From Streptomyces atroolivaceus (GTDB lineage Bacteria > Actinomycetota > Actinomycetes > Streptomycetales > Streptomycetaceae): 64,000 nt of DNA. Shown here piece by piece: positions 52,810 to 60,907 of this stretch (position 1 is the first letter of the stretch; each line of letters opens with the position of its first letter). The notes below the pieces were generated by a model. It worked only from the letters and a program-made list of their open reading frames with translations. It was not told where the DNA came from and searched no databases. The position numbers were made by a program, and so were the translations under genes. The stretch spans positions 124,001 to 188,000 of the forward strand of contig NZ_JNXG01000021.1 of the NCBI RefSeq assembly GCF_000717025.1, given 5' to 3'.

Positions 52810-54024
52810 ATGAACGGCAAGTCGACCACCACGCGGACGAAGCTGGAGAGAGGCCGCAGCGCGCTCGGGCCCGCCCTGGAACTCGTGCACACAGGACGCG
52901 CTCCCACCCGCGCCGTGCTGACCTCCGAACTCGGTGTCACGCGGGCCACCGCGGGTGCGGTTGCCGCGGAGCTCGAGGCGCTCGGGCTCATCAAGGTCGA
53001 CTCGAGCCCCGGCTCCGCCGCCGGTTCGCAGGGCCGCCCCTCGCACCGGCTGTCCGTCCGCGACAGCGGTCCCGTCGTCCTCGCCGCCCAGGTGCACGCC
53101 GACGGGTTCCGTGCCGCGCTCGTGGGGCTCGGGGGCAGGATCGTGGCCACCGTGCCGGGCTGCGTCGCCGTGATGGCCGATCCCGCGCAGGTCCTCGGCG
53201 AGGTCGTGGAGGCCGGAGCCCAACTCCTGCGTGAGAGCGGGCTGCGCTGCGTCGGTGCGGGGCTCGCGGTGCCCTCCGCGGTGGCCGAACCCGAGGGAAC
53301 GGCGCTCAACCCGCTGCACATCGCCTGGCCGGCCGGAGCGCCGGTCCGGGACATCTTCTCCGCCTGCGTACGCGCCGCAGGCATCAACGGCCCCGCGTTC
53401 ACCGGCAACGACGTCAACCTCACCGCGCTCGCCGAGCACCGGCACGGCGCCGGGCGCGGTGCCCAGCACCTGCTCTGCGTCGCCACCGGCCACCGGGGAG
53501 TGGGCGGTGCCCTCGTCCTGGACGGCCGCCTGCACAGCGGGAGTTCGGGGCTGGCCCTGGAGGTGGGGCACCTCACCGTGAACGCCGAAGGCCGCCCCTG
53601 CCACTGCGGCGGCCGGGGCTGCCTCGACGTCGAGACGGACCCCCTCGCCTTCCTCACCGCGGCCCGCCGGGAGCCCGGCCCCGAGGAGTCGCTGCTCAAG
53701 CAGTCCGGCGACCTGCTGCGCGCGGAGTACGGCGACCCCGCTGTGCGGGCCGCCGCGGAGGAGCTGATCGACCGGCTCGGCCTCGGCCTCGCCGGGCTGG
53801 TCAACATCCTCAACCCGGACCGGATCATCCTGGGCGGGCTGCACCGCGACCTCCTGGAAGCAGACCCCGAACGGCTGAGGGCCGTGGTCGCCGACCGCAG
53901 CCTGTGGGGCCGCAGCGGCAGCGTGCCGATCCTGGCCTGCACCCTGGATCACAACAGCCTGGTCGGCGCGGCCGAACTGGCCTGGCAGCCCGTACTCGAC
54001 GACCCGCTGGCCGCGCTGGCCTGA
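52810..54024 (+). CDS. ROK-family transcriptional regulator (NagC/XylR type)
   Basis: The 404-residue protein has an N-terminal winged helix (GRAPTRAVLTSELGVTRATA, AAELEALGLIKVD) followed by a ROK sugar-binding domain with VVLAAQVHADGFRAALVGLG, the ROK His in LALEVGHLTVNAEG and the zinc motif CHCGGRGCLDVETDPL. It senses a sugar or sugar derivative. The ATP-binding loop is weak (LAAQVHADG replaces DxGGT), so it is a regulator and not a kinase. ATG 52810 lacks a clear ribosome binding site. No sugar gene is adjacent, so its targets are probably elsewhere. Confidence 0.88.
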   Translation: MNGKSTTTRTKLERGRSALGPALELVHTGRAPTRAVLTSELGVTRATAGAVAAELEALGLIKVDSSPGSAAGSQGRPSHRLSVRDSGPVVLAAQVHADGFRAALVGLGGRIVATVPGCVAVMADPAQVLGEVVEAGAQLLRESGLRCVGAGLAVPSAVAEPEGTALNPLHIAWPAGAPVRDIFSACVRAAGINGPAFTGNDVNLTALAEHRHGAGRGAQHLLCVATGHRGVGGALVLDGRLHSGSSGLALEVGHLTVNAEGRPCHCGGRGCLDVETDPLAFLTAARREPGPEESLLKQSGDLLRAEYGDPAVRAAAEELIDRLGLGLAGLVNILNPDRIILGGLHRDLLEADPERLRAVVADRSLWGRSGSVPILACTLDHNSLVGAAELAWQPVLDDPLAALA

Positions 54025-54336
54025 CGACCATGCGAAGAGTGCGGGCGTCGGGCGGTCGGAACCGGCTCGCTCAACAGCCGGCGGGTCGGGCAGGGGCCGT
54101 CCACGGCGTGGTCCGCCTGCGAAGGGCCGTCGAACACCGGGGACGCGCCCACCCCGGCTGCGCGGCCACGGCGGGGAACGGGTACACCCGGCTCGAGGAT
54201 CACCGCCGCGGCCTTCCGGCCCCGGCGTGACCGGCCCGGCCTCGGCCACCCGTCAGCCGCGAGCCCTACGGCCGCTACGACAAGGACGGCCCCTCATGAC
54301 CGTGACAGGCGGCTGAGGCGCGGAGGCGAGACGGAC
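54025..54336. other. Intergenic region after the ROK regulator
   Basis: No convincing gene is seen on either strand; frames here are composition-driven and Arg-rich. The stretch ends at the hairpin that follows the ATP-binding protein gene. Confidence 0.6.
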
Positions 54337-54370
54337 GGAGCGCGTCGACCGCTGGGGGCCGACGCGCTCC
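54337..54370 (-). terminator. Hairpin downstream of the ATP-binding protein gene
   Basis: GGAGCGCGTCG (54337-54347) pairs perfectly with CGACGCGCTCC (54360-54370) across a 12-base loop, 37 bases beyond the stop of the minus-strand gene. Confidence 0.6.
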
Positions 54371-54406
54371 TGGCCGCGCGGTGTGGGGCGCGCGGCCTCG
54401 GCCCGG

Positions 54407-54931
54407 TCAGCCGACGACGGCCGACCGGCCCCGTGCACCTGCGGCTGTCGGCTCCACGAGTCCCGCGATGTCCGAGGGAAAGGGGCCGTCGGTCGTCGAC
54501 CCGTACACCGGGAGCGGGGGCAGGACGGTGGTGAAGGACGGTGCGGGCAGGGTGAACCAGATGACCTTTCCCGCGCCATCGCTCGGTCGTACACCCCAGC
54601 TCTCGCTGACCGCGGCGATCATCGCCAGTCCGCGCCCGGAGGTGGCGGACGAATCGGCGTCGCAGATGGTCGGCAGCCGGGGGTCGTGGTCGTGGACGGA
54701 CACCGTCAGCCGGTCGAGCAGCAGCTCGATCTCGACGGTGCATGATTTGTCCGGCTGTGCGTGCCGGTGGACATTGGTCAGCAGTTCGGTGACACCGAGC
54801 GCTGCATGGTCGATCAGAGGATCGAGATGCCAGTAGCGCAGTTGCGCCGAAATGATTCTGCGGACCTGACCGATCCGCGACGGCAGGGCTTGGAGCTCCA
54901 CCGCGCAGTGCCTGCTTGGCTCGCTGATCAC
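54407..54931 (-). CDS. RsbW-like ATP-binding regulatory protein (HATPase_c_2)
   Basis: The 174-residue protein has the GHKL fold of anti-sigma-factor kinases: N-box GVTELLTNVHRHAQPDKSC, G1 HDHDPRLPTICD, and G2 SGRGLAMIAAVSESWGV. Streptomycetes encode dozens of such small proteins that act on anti-sigma antagonists or related partners; no sigma factor or antagonist lies alongside. GTG 54931 has GGGGAG about eight bases upstream. The C-terminal 50 residues are a low-complexity tail. It follows the 120-residue hypothetical gene on the same strand. Confidence 0.88.
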   Translation of the reverse strand: MISEPSRHCAVELQALPSRIGQVRRIISAQLRYWHLDPLIDHAALGVTELLTNVHRHAQPDKSCTVEIELLLDRLTVSVHDHDPRLPTICDADSSATSGRGLAMIAAVSESWGVRPSDGAGKVIWFTLPAPSFTTVLPPLPVYGSTTDGPFPSDIAGLVEPTAAGARGRSAVVG

Positions 54932-55144
54932 GGCTGCGACTCCCCGAAATAGGTCCGGAAGAAGACGAAGGAACGGATCCAGCAGATGGCTGGCTGCTGT
55001 TTCTGGTCATGCGTGGTCCGCCCTGCGTGGCTCCCGGCGAGTCGGCTTCCGCTGTCACCGCCGGTGCACCATCAGTGACGTGTGACCAGCGTGACTCAGG
55101 GGTTTGGGCTCCGCAACTCGCGGTGTCCGTACCGGACCGTAGCG

Positions 55145-55507
55145 TCAGGTCCGCCGTCCCGCGGCGCCCCGCAGCGCCTCCAGGAATCTGCGGACCGGCG
55201 CCGCTCCTCCCGGTCTGCGGTTGCGCTGGCCCATGGTCAGCCGGTACCGCACCCCGTTGATACGGGTGACTGCCGAGTCCGAGGCCAGGAACCACGGCTT
55301 CCCGGCGCTCACCGTCGTCACCGGGGCGCTGGCGATCTCCCGTCCGTTGCTCGTCAGCAGCGCGATCCGGCCATCCTTGACGATCACTTGGCCGGCCCTC
55401 GTCAGCGACCGCGCCCATCGTTGGATCCTCACGTCGCTCGCACGGAACTCCACGACGCCGAACTCCGGCGCACCGAAATCCGCAGCGCTGAACTCTGTCT
55501 CGGCCAT
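55145..55507 (-). CDS. Hypothetical protein (120 aa)
   Basis: The protein starts [20 protein letters not shown] and has a beta-rich core ([40 protein letters not shown]) that looks like a small PH-like or SH3-like domain, ending in a basic tail. No signal or membrane segment is present and I recognise no family. ATG 55507 has GGGGGCG upstream. It precedes the ATP-binding protein by 213 bp on the same strand and could be linked to it. Confidence 0.65.
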   Translation of the reverse strand: MAETEFSAADFGAPEFGVVEFRASDVRIQRWARSLTRAGQVIVKDGRIALLTSNGREIASAPVTTVSAGKPWFLASDSAVTRINGVRYRLTMGQRNRRPGGAAPVRRFLEALRGAAGRRT

Positions 55508-55743
55508 GGCGACTTCGCCCCCCTTGTACCGGCTTCTGCAAGTCTGCCCGCGGACAGGGCCCGTGCACCAGGCCTCTTCACCATCGATTGCCCGCCGGGA
55601 CCGGATCCGGGGTCTCTCCGGAGCGCGAGCGCCCGGGACGACCGGGCCAAGGGAGGCCTATGGGCCGTCAAAGTGAACGTTTGTGCAGGTGGGGGGAATA
55701 TCGTGGGTCCAGGCCGTACCGCCGTCACCCGAAGGAGACCGTG

Positions 55744-56877
55744 ATGGACACCAGCGAGCACACACCTGGCGGTGGCGTGATGGAGACCGTGGACGTCGAC
55801 CGGAGCGATCCGGACTACCGGGCCTGGCTCAAGGAAGCGGTGCGCAAGGTCCAGGCCGACGCCAACCGGTCGGCGGACACGCATCTCCTGCGCTTTCCAC
55901 TGCCGGAGCACTGGAACATCGATCTCTACCTCAAGGACGAGTCGACGCACCCGACGGGAAGCCTCAAGCACCGGCTCGCCCGCTCACTCTTCCTCTACGG
56001 GCTGTGCAACGGCTGGATCCGCCGGGGGAAACCGGTCATCGAGGCCTCCAGTGGTTCGACGGCCGTCTCGGAGGCGTACTTCGCGAAGCTGATCGGCGTG
56101 CCGTTCATCGCGGTGATGCCCCGGACCACCAGCCCCGAGAAGTGCCGTCTGATCGAATTCCACGGCGGCCAGTGCCACTTCGTCGACGACTCCCGCCGTC
56201 TGTACGAGGAGTCGGCCGCCCTCGCGGCCGAGACCGGCGGCCACTACATGGACCAGTTCACCTACGCCGAGCGTGCCACCGACTGGCGGGGGAACAACAA
56301 CATCGCCGAGTCCATCTACCAGCAGCTCAGGCTGGAGCGGTACCCCGAGCCCGCCTGGATCGTCGCCACCGCCGGCACCGGCGGCACCTCCGCGACCATC
56401 GGGCGCTACGTCCGCTACATGCAGCACGACACACGGATCTGCGTGCCCGACCCCGAGAACTCGTGCTTCTTCGACGGATGGACCCGGCACGATCAGCTGG
56501 CGACCAGCGACTGCGGCTCACGCATCGAAGGCATCGGCAGACCCCGGATGGAGCCGAGCTTCGTGCCCGGCGCCGTCGACAGGATGATGAAGGTTCCCGA
56601 CGCGGCCAGCGTCGCGGCGGTCCGGGTGCTGGCGCGCGCCATCGGCCGCAAGGCGGGCGGCTCGACCGGCACCGGGCTGTGGAGCGCCTTCAAACTCGTG
56701 GCCGAGATGGTGGAGAGAGGGAGTACCGGAAGCATCGTCACGCTGTTCTGCGACCCGGGCGACCGCTATCTCGACAAGTACTACTCGGACGACTGGCTGA
56801 GCGAGCAGGGACTGGACATCCGGCCGTACACGGAGACGATCGACCACTTCCTGGCCACCGGCACCTGGCCCGCCTGA
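55744..56877 (+). CDS. PLP-dependent L-cysteine desulfhydrase-like protein (Cds1 type)
   Basis: The 377-residue fold-type II PLP enzyme resembles cysteine synthase and Cds1 of mycobacteria, which releases H2S, pyruvate and ammonia from cysteine. Features are [20 protein letters not shown] with Lys75 as the Schiff-base lysine, [39 protein letters not shown] (phosphate loop) and [25 protein letters not shown] precedes ATG 55744; GTG 55741 is adjacent. It stands alone. The exact activity (desulfhydrase or synthase) is inferred from resemblance. Confidence 0.85.
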   Translation: MDTSEHTPGGGVMETVDVDRSDPDYRAWLKEAVRKVQADANRSADTHLLRFPLPEHWNIDLYLKDESTHPTGSLKHRLARSLFLYGLCNGWIRRGKPVIEASSGSTAVSEAYFAKLIGVPFIAVMPRTTSPEKCRLIEFHGGQCHFVDDSRRLYEESAALAAETGGHYMDQFTYAERATDWRGNNNIAESIYQQLRLERYPEPAWIVATAGTGGTSATIGRYVRYMQHDTRICVPDPENSCFFDGWTRHDQLATSDCGSRIEGIGRPRMEPSFVPGAVDRMMKVPDAASVAAVRVLARAIGRKAGGSTGTGLWSAFKLVAEMVERGSTGSIVTLFCDPGDRYLDKYYSDDWLSEQGLDIRPYTETIDHFLATGTWPA

Positions 56878-56910
56878 GCCGGGCGGGAGGCACAGTCCTC
56901 CACGCGGGTT

Positions 56911-57345
56911 TCAGTCCTCCAGCAGAACTCCGAGCTCGCGGGCGAAGACCCGCCGGCCGACGGTCGCCAGCACTGGATCGAGCCAGCGTGGCAGCAGCCT
57001 CACGCGCAGCTCCTCCACCCAGATCACATGCGAGCCCGAGCCGGTCGGACAGACGTCGATCGACGCGCGGCCGCGCACGACGGAACCTCGCTTCTCCAGC
57101 CGGCACACCCCTGCCCGGCCGGAAGCGGGCGGGGTCCACCGCACCACTTCCATCGGATCGTCGAATCCCAGCGGTCCCACTCCGGTACGGGCCACGAAGA
57201 CCGTCCCGGCCCGGGTGGGCTCGCCCGTCGGGACGGTGACCGAGGTCAGGGGCACGGTCCCGCCGTGCCGCTCCCAGTCGGTCACCCGTCGCCAGGCCTC
57301 GGAGGCGGGGAGGGAAGTGAAGCGCTCGATACGGAATACGGCCAC
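56911..57345 (-). CDS. SRPBCC (START-like/polyketide cyclase) family protein
   Basis: The 144-residue protein has the helix-grip fold pattern: FRIERFTSLPASEAWRRVTD with WERHGG, a central LGFDDPMEVVRWTPP and HVIWVEELRVRLLPRW. It binds a hydrophobic small ligand; function unknown. The minus-strand TAGTAT (57352-57357) lies six bases before GTG 57345, so the mRNA is probably leaderless. It lies 69 bp before the DeoR gene's 3' end on the same strand, but with its own promoter. Confidence 0.85.
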   Translation of the reverse strand: MAVFRIERFTSLPASEAWRRVTDWERHGGTVPLTSVTVPTGEPTRAGTVFVARTGVGPLGFDDPMEVVRWTPPASGRAGVCRLEKRGSVVRGRASIDVCPTGSGSHVIWVEELRVRLLPRWLDPVLATVGRRVFARELGVLLED

Positions 57346-57351
57346 AGCCCG

Positions 57352-57357
57352 ATACTA
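57352..57357 (-). promoter_or_regulatory. -10 element of the leaderless SRPBCC gene
   Basis: TAGTAT on the minus strand ends six bases before the GTG start at 57345, placing transcription at the start codon. No consensus -35 was found. Confidence 0.55.
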
Positions 57358-57414
57358 GGACGTCCGTCGCCCGCGAGCAGCGGAGCGGAAGGCGCGGGCG
57401 GCCCCCGGCGGCGC

Positions 57415-58245
57415 CTACTCGTCCGGCTGTCCGCCCGCCACCACCAGGCCGGGCAGGTGTTCCTCGATCTCCTGCCTTGCGGTGTCCGGCAGGCCCGCGT
57501 CCGTGACGAAGGCGTCCACCTCGTCGAGCGCCGCGAACGAACTCAGCCCCACCGTGCCCCACTTGGTGTGGTCCGCGACCACGACGACGCGCCTGGCCGC
57601 TCGGACGAAGCGGCGGTTCGTCTCGGCCTCCGCGAGGTTCGGCGTGGAAAGACCGGCCTCGACCGAGATGCCGTGCACGCCGAGAAAGAGGACGTCGAAG
57701 TGGAGTGAGCCGATCGCGCGGTCCGCGACCGGCCCGACGAGCGAGTCCGAAGGAGTGCGGACCCCGCCGGTCAGGACCACCGTGGCCGCTCCGGCCCGTG
57801 CCCCGCCCGCCGCCGTCGGACGCTGCGCGCCGTGGAACACATCGGCGACCCGCACCGAATTCGTCACCACGGTCAGCCCCGGCACGTCCAGGAGATGCCG
57901 GGCCAGTGCGAACGTCGTCGTACCGCCGGAGAGCGCGATCGCGCTGCCGGGCACCGCCATCGTGGCCGCCGCGCGCGCGATGGCCTCCTTGGCACTGAGC
58001 TCGAGCGTCGACTTGGCCTCGAAACCGGGCTCGTGCGTGCTCGCCTCGACGACGGGGACGGCTCCGCCGTGCACCTTCTCGATGACGCCCTGGCGTGCCA
58101 GTGCGTCCAGGTCCCGCCGGACGGTCATGTCGGAGACGCTCAGCTTGCGGGTCAGCTCGTTGACCCGGACCCCGCCGCGCTTGCGCACATCGTCGAGAAT
58201 GAGCGCACGCCGCTGCTCCGCGAGCAGGTTCTGATTCTCGCTCAA
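57415..58245 (-). CDS. DeoR/GlpR-family sugar-metabolism repressor
   Basis: The 276-residue protein has a DeoR helix-turn-helix (NLLAEQRRALILDDVRKRGG; VNELTRKLSVSDMTVRRDLD) followed by EKVHGGAV and a sugar-phosphate-binding domain (AIALSGGTTTFALARHL, VVTNSVRVADVF, FLGVHGISVEAGLSTPN). It represses a sugar-phosphate pathway encoded elsewhere. TTG 58245 gives the usual SENQNLLAEQRR start, though its ribosome binding site is distant; ATG 58308 in frame is an alternative. It is divergent from the membrane hydrolase. Confidence 0.88.
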   Translation of the reverse strand: MSENQNLLAEQRRALILDDVRKRGGVRVNELTRKLSVSDMTVRRDLDALARQGVIEKVHGGAVPVVEASTHEPGFEAKSTLELSAKEAIARAAATMAVPGSAIALSGGTTTFALARHLLDVPGLTVVTNSVRVADVFHGAQRPTAAGGARAGAATVVLTGGVRTPSDSLVGPVADRAIGSLHFDVLFLGVHGISVEAGLSTPNLAEAETNRRFVRAARRVVVVADHTKWGTVGLSSFAALDEVDAFVTDAGLPDTARQEIEEHLPGLVVAGGQPDE

Positions 58246-58501
58246 CGCCGGGACCCGGTCCTTCCCTCTGGCCGCACCGTCCGGCAGCGGTCCTGCGGAC
58301 GCCCTCATCCTCCCACGCACTTCCGGGGGCGGTCCCACTGGGGAGATTCGGTGAGAGCGGGTGCGGTGAGCACCTTCCGTCCGCGATGGTGGTGACTGCG
58401 CATCAGTTCAGGCCCCGACCCGCGCATCGGTTCAGGCCCCAGCCCCCAGCCGCCCCTCCCGCCGGCCCCGAGCCGACGGTCCAGAGAGCGAGTCACCGAC
58501 C

Positions 58502-60907
58502 TTGCCCACTGACCCCCAGGCCGAGGTCCCGCAGACCAGCGGCGCCGCACTGGAACTGCTCGTCCACGGCGTCGGCGGAACCACCCCGCAGGAGATGCTC
58601 GGGGACCCGCGTACGACCAGGATCACCGGTGACGCCACGGCCGCCGTCCACCGCCGCACCGAGGACGTCGGCGCCGAACAGCATCCCGAGCGCCACCGGG
58701 AGGGCCCGGTCGCCGAGGCCTACTGCTGGTCCAACCTCACCTCGGGCAACGGCTCCCGGGCCCTGTGGCTGCTGCTGCTCCCCTTCATGGTGGTCAACCT
58801 CGCCCACTGGATGCGGCCCACCGCGCGGGGGCGCACCCGGGCGGTCCGGCTCTACGGACTGCTGGTGCGGCTCGTCGCCCTCAGCCTCACGGTGCTCCTC
58901 ACCGCTGCGGCCTGCGAGGTCGCCCTCGACCTGGTGGCCTGGCAGTGCGCGGGGACACCCGAGTGCTCGGCGCAGCGCTCCTGGCTCGGCTTCCTGTCAT
59001 CCCGGCAGGGCGGGTGGTTCGCCCAGCCCGGGCGCCGCCTCGCGGTCGCCGCGCTCGTGCCGGCCGCGCTGGTGGGACTGCTCTGGTACCTGTCCCACCG
59101 GACCTGGAGCGCCTACGAGTCACAGCGCCCCCTGAGCTGGGACGAACCGGACAGTGCGGAAACGGACGTGGACAGTGACGTGGTGGCACAGCCCGGCGCC
59201 TCCCTGATCCGTCCGGCCCTCGGCAGGCCCGGCTTCTGGTACGGACGCAGACTGGTGGCCCGGTTGCGCGCGGCACACACCGCGGCCGGTTTCCTGACGG
59301 TCGCGGCCGCGGTCGGTGTCACGGCGGCCCGGCACGACCGCGCCGCCGACAGCCCCGTACCCACGGTGATCGGTGTCCTGTTCGAGACGGCGCTCGTCCT
59401 GTGCGGACTCGTCGTCGTCGCGGTGGTCTGCCGACGGGGGCGCAGCGAGCGACGTCTCGACAACCGGCTCGACCGGGCGGTCACCACTTGTCTCCCCGGC
59501 ACCGCTCTCACCCTGCTGCTCTGCGCAGTCGTCTACGCCGGCTGGTCGCGTCCCGGATGGGTGTCCGCGGGCGCCCTCCCCGGAGAGTCGGCCTTCCGCG
59601 CCCTCGCCGTCGGCCAGGCTCTGCTCGTCGTCGTACTCGCCGCGGTGGCGCTGAGCCTGTACCGGAGCGCCCCCGAGCCGCGCACGACCCTTCACGGCCT
59701 CGGCGGCCCGGCCGTGGCCATGCTCGCGTGCGCGCTCGGTGGAGTGATGACCGGTGGGGTCGCCCAGCGCGTGGCCGACTGGCTGGACGGCCCCGGAACT
59801 CCTGGCATGGGCGCGGGCGCCGACATAGAAGGCCCGCCCGCGCTCCTCAGCTGGCAGGCCTCCGTCATCCCGGTCCTGCTGCTCCTCCTGCTCCCGCCCG
59901 TCATCTGGCTGGCGGCCCGCACCGTCCGCCGCGCCCGCCGGATGGGACCGGGGATAGAGGCGGAGTACGAGGAGGAGCACCCCGAGCCCGGACGCACCCG
60001 GCGGATCGCACGCACGCGGGCCACCGCCGCGCTCACCGACTCGGCCCCCGGGATCCTCGGGCTGCTCTCCGCCGCCACCCTGCTGCTCGGCGCCGGAGCG
60101 GTGGCCGGCTCCTGGCTCACCGGCGAGGTTCCCGGCCTGGCGATGGACGGCACGGCCCCGTTCGTCGAGTCGGTCGCCGAGACGGCTCAGTCGACGGGCT
60201 CCTGGCTGACCGGTTTCGGCGTCATACTCTTCGTCACCTGGGGCCGTCGCGCCTACCGCGACGTCTCCGCGCGGCGGACCATCGGCATCCTCTGGGACGT
60301 GGGTACGTTCTGGCCGCGTGCCGCCCACCCCTTCGCGCCGCCCTGCTACGCCGAGCGAGCCGTCCCGGACCTCTCCTCCCGCATGTGCGCATGGACGGGG
60401 CGGACCCGCGGCAGGCTCGTCATCTCCGGCCACTCCCAGGGCAGCGTGCTCGCCGCGGCAGCGGTGTGGCAGCTCCCCGACCCGGTCCGCCACCGGGTCG
60501 CGCTGCTCACGTACGGTTCTCCGATCGAGCGGCTGTACGGGCGCTGGTTCCCTGCCTACTTCGGCCGGGTCCCCCTCGAAGGGCTCCAGCGGTCGGTGGA
60601 CTGCTGGCGCAACCTCTGGCGTGCGACCGATCCCATCGGCGGCCCGGTCCGGATCGACGAGGGGCAGGGCCACGAGGTGGACCGCGGCCCCCTGAAGGAT
60701 CCGCTGGTCTACGGCCGCACCGTCGAATACCCCCTGCCGGAACCGATTCTCGGGCATTCGGACTACCAGGCCGACCCGGTCTTCGCCGTCGAGCGTGCCG
60801 CGCTCCTCGAACGGCTCGGGCCCGTCGTACCCCGACAGGTGGGCGCGGGCGCGGAGGACCCGGGCGGTGCCGCCGCTCAGGGCAGCTCCGGAAGGTCCTC
60901 CGGGTAG
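58502..60907 (+). CDS. Large membrane protein with split alpha/beta-hydrolase motifs
   Basis: The 801-residue protein begins with a hydrolase oxyanion-type motif LELLVHGVGGTTP (about residues 19-31), continues with about nine or ten hydrophobic helices (residues 80-580, such as ALWLLLLPFMVVNLAHWM and VIPVLLLLLLPPVIWLAART), and ends with a soluble domain containing the lipase nucleophile motif VISGHSQGSVLAAAAVWQ (Ser645) and a candidate catalytic His752 in LGHSDYQAD. A hydrolase fold thus seems to be interrupted by a membrane region. The substrate is unknown, perhaps a lipid. TTG 58502 starts the frame. Its end overlaps the convergent AAA gene by 31 bp. Confidence 0.8.
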   Translation: MPTDPQAEVPQTSGAALELLVHGVGGTTPQEMLGDPRTTRITGDATAAVHRRTEDVGAEQHPERHREGPVAEAYCWSNLTSGNGSRALWLLLLPFMVVNLAHWMRPTARGRTRAVRLYGLLVRLVALSLTVLLTAAACEVALDLVAWQCAGTPECSAQRSWLGFLSSRQGGWFAQPGRRLAVAALVPAALVGLLWYLSHRTWSAYESQRPLSWDEPDSAETDVDSDVVAQPGASLIRPALGRPGFWYGRRLVARLRAAHTAAGFLTVAAAVGVTAARHDRAADSPVPTVIGVLFETALVLCGLVVVAVVCRRGRSERRLDNRLDRAVTTCLPGTALTLLLCAVVYAGWSRPGWVSAGALPGESAFRALAVGQALLVVVLAAVALSLYRSAPEPRTTLHGLGGPAVAMLACALGGVMTGGVAQRVADWLDGPGTPGMGAGADIEGPPALLSWQASVIPVLLLLLLPPVIWLAARTVRRARRMGPGIEAEYEEEHPEPGRTRRIARTRATAALTDSAPGILGLLSAATLLLGAGAVAGSWLTGEVPGLAMDGTAPFVESVAETAQSTGSWLTGFGVILFVTWGRRAYRDVSARRTIGILWDVGTFWPRAAHPFAPPCYAERAVPDLSSRMCAWTGRTRGRLVISGHSQGSVLAAAAVWQLPDPVRHRVALLTYGSPIERLYGRWFPAYFGRVPLEGLQRSVDCWRNLWRATDPIGGPVRIDEGQGHEVDRGPLKDPLVYGRTVEYPLPEPILGHSDYQADPVFAVERAALLERLGPVVPRQVGAGAEDPGGAAAQGSSGRSSG

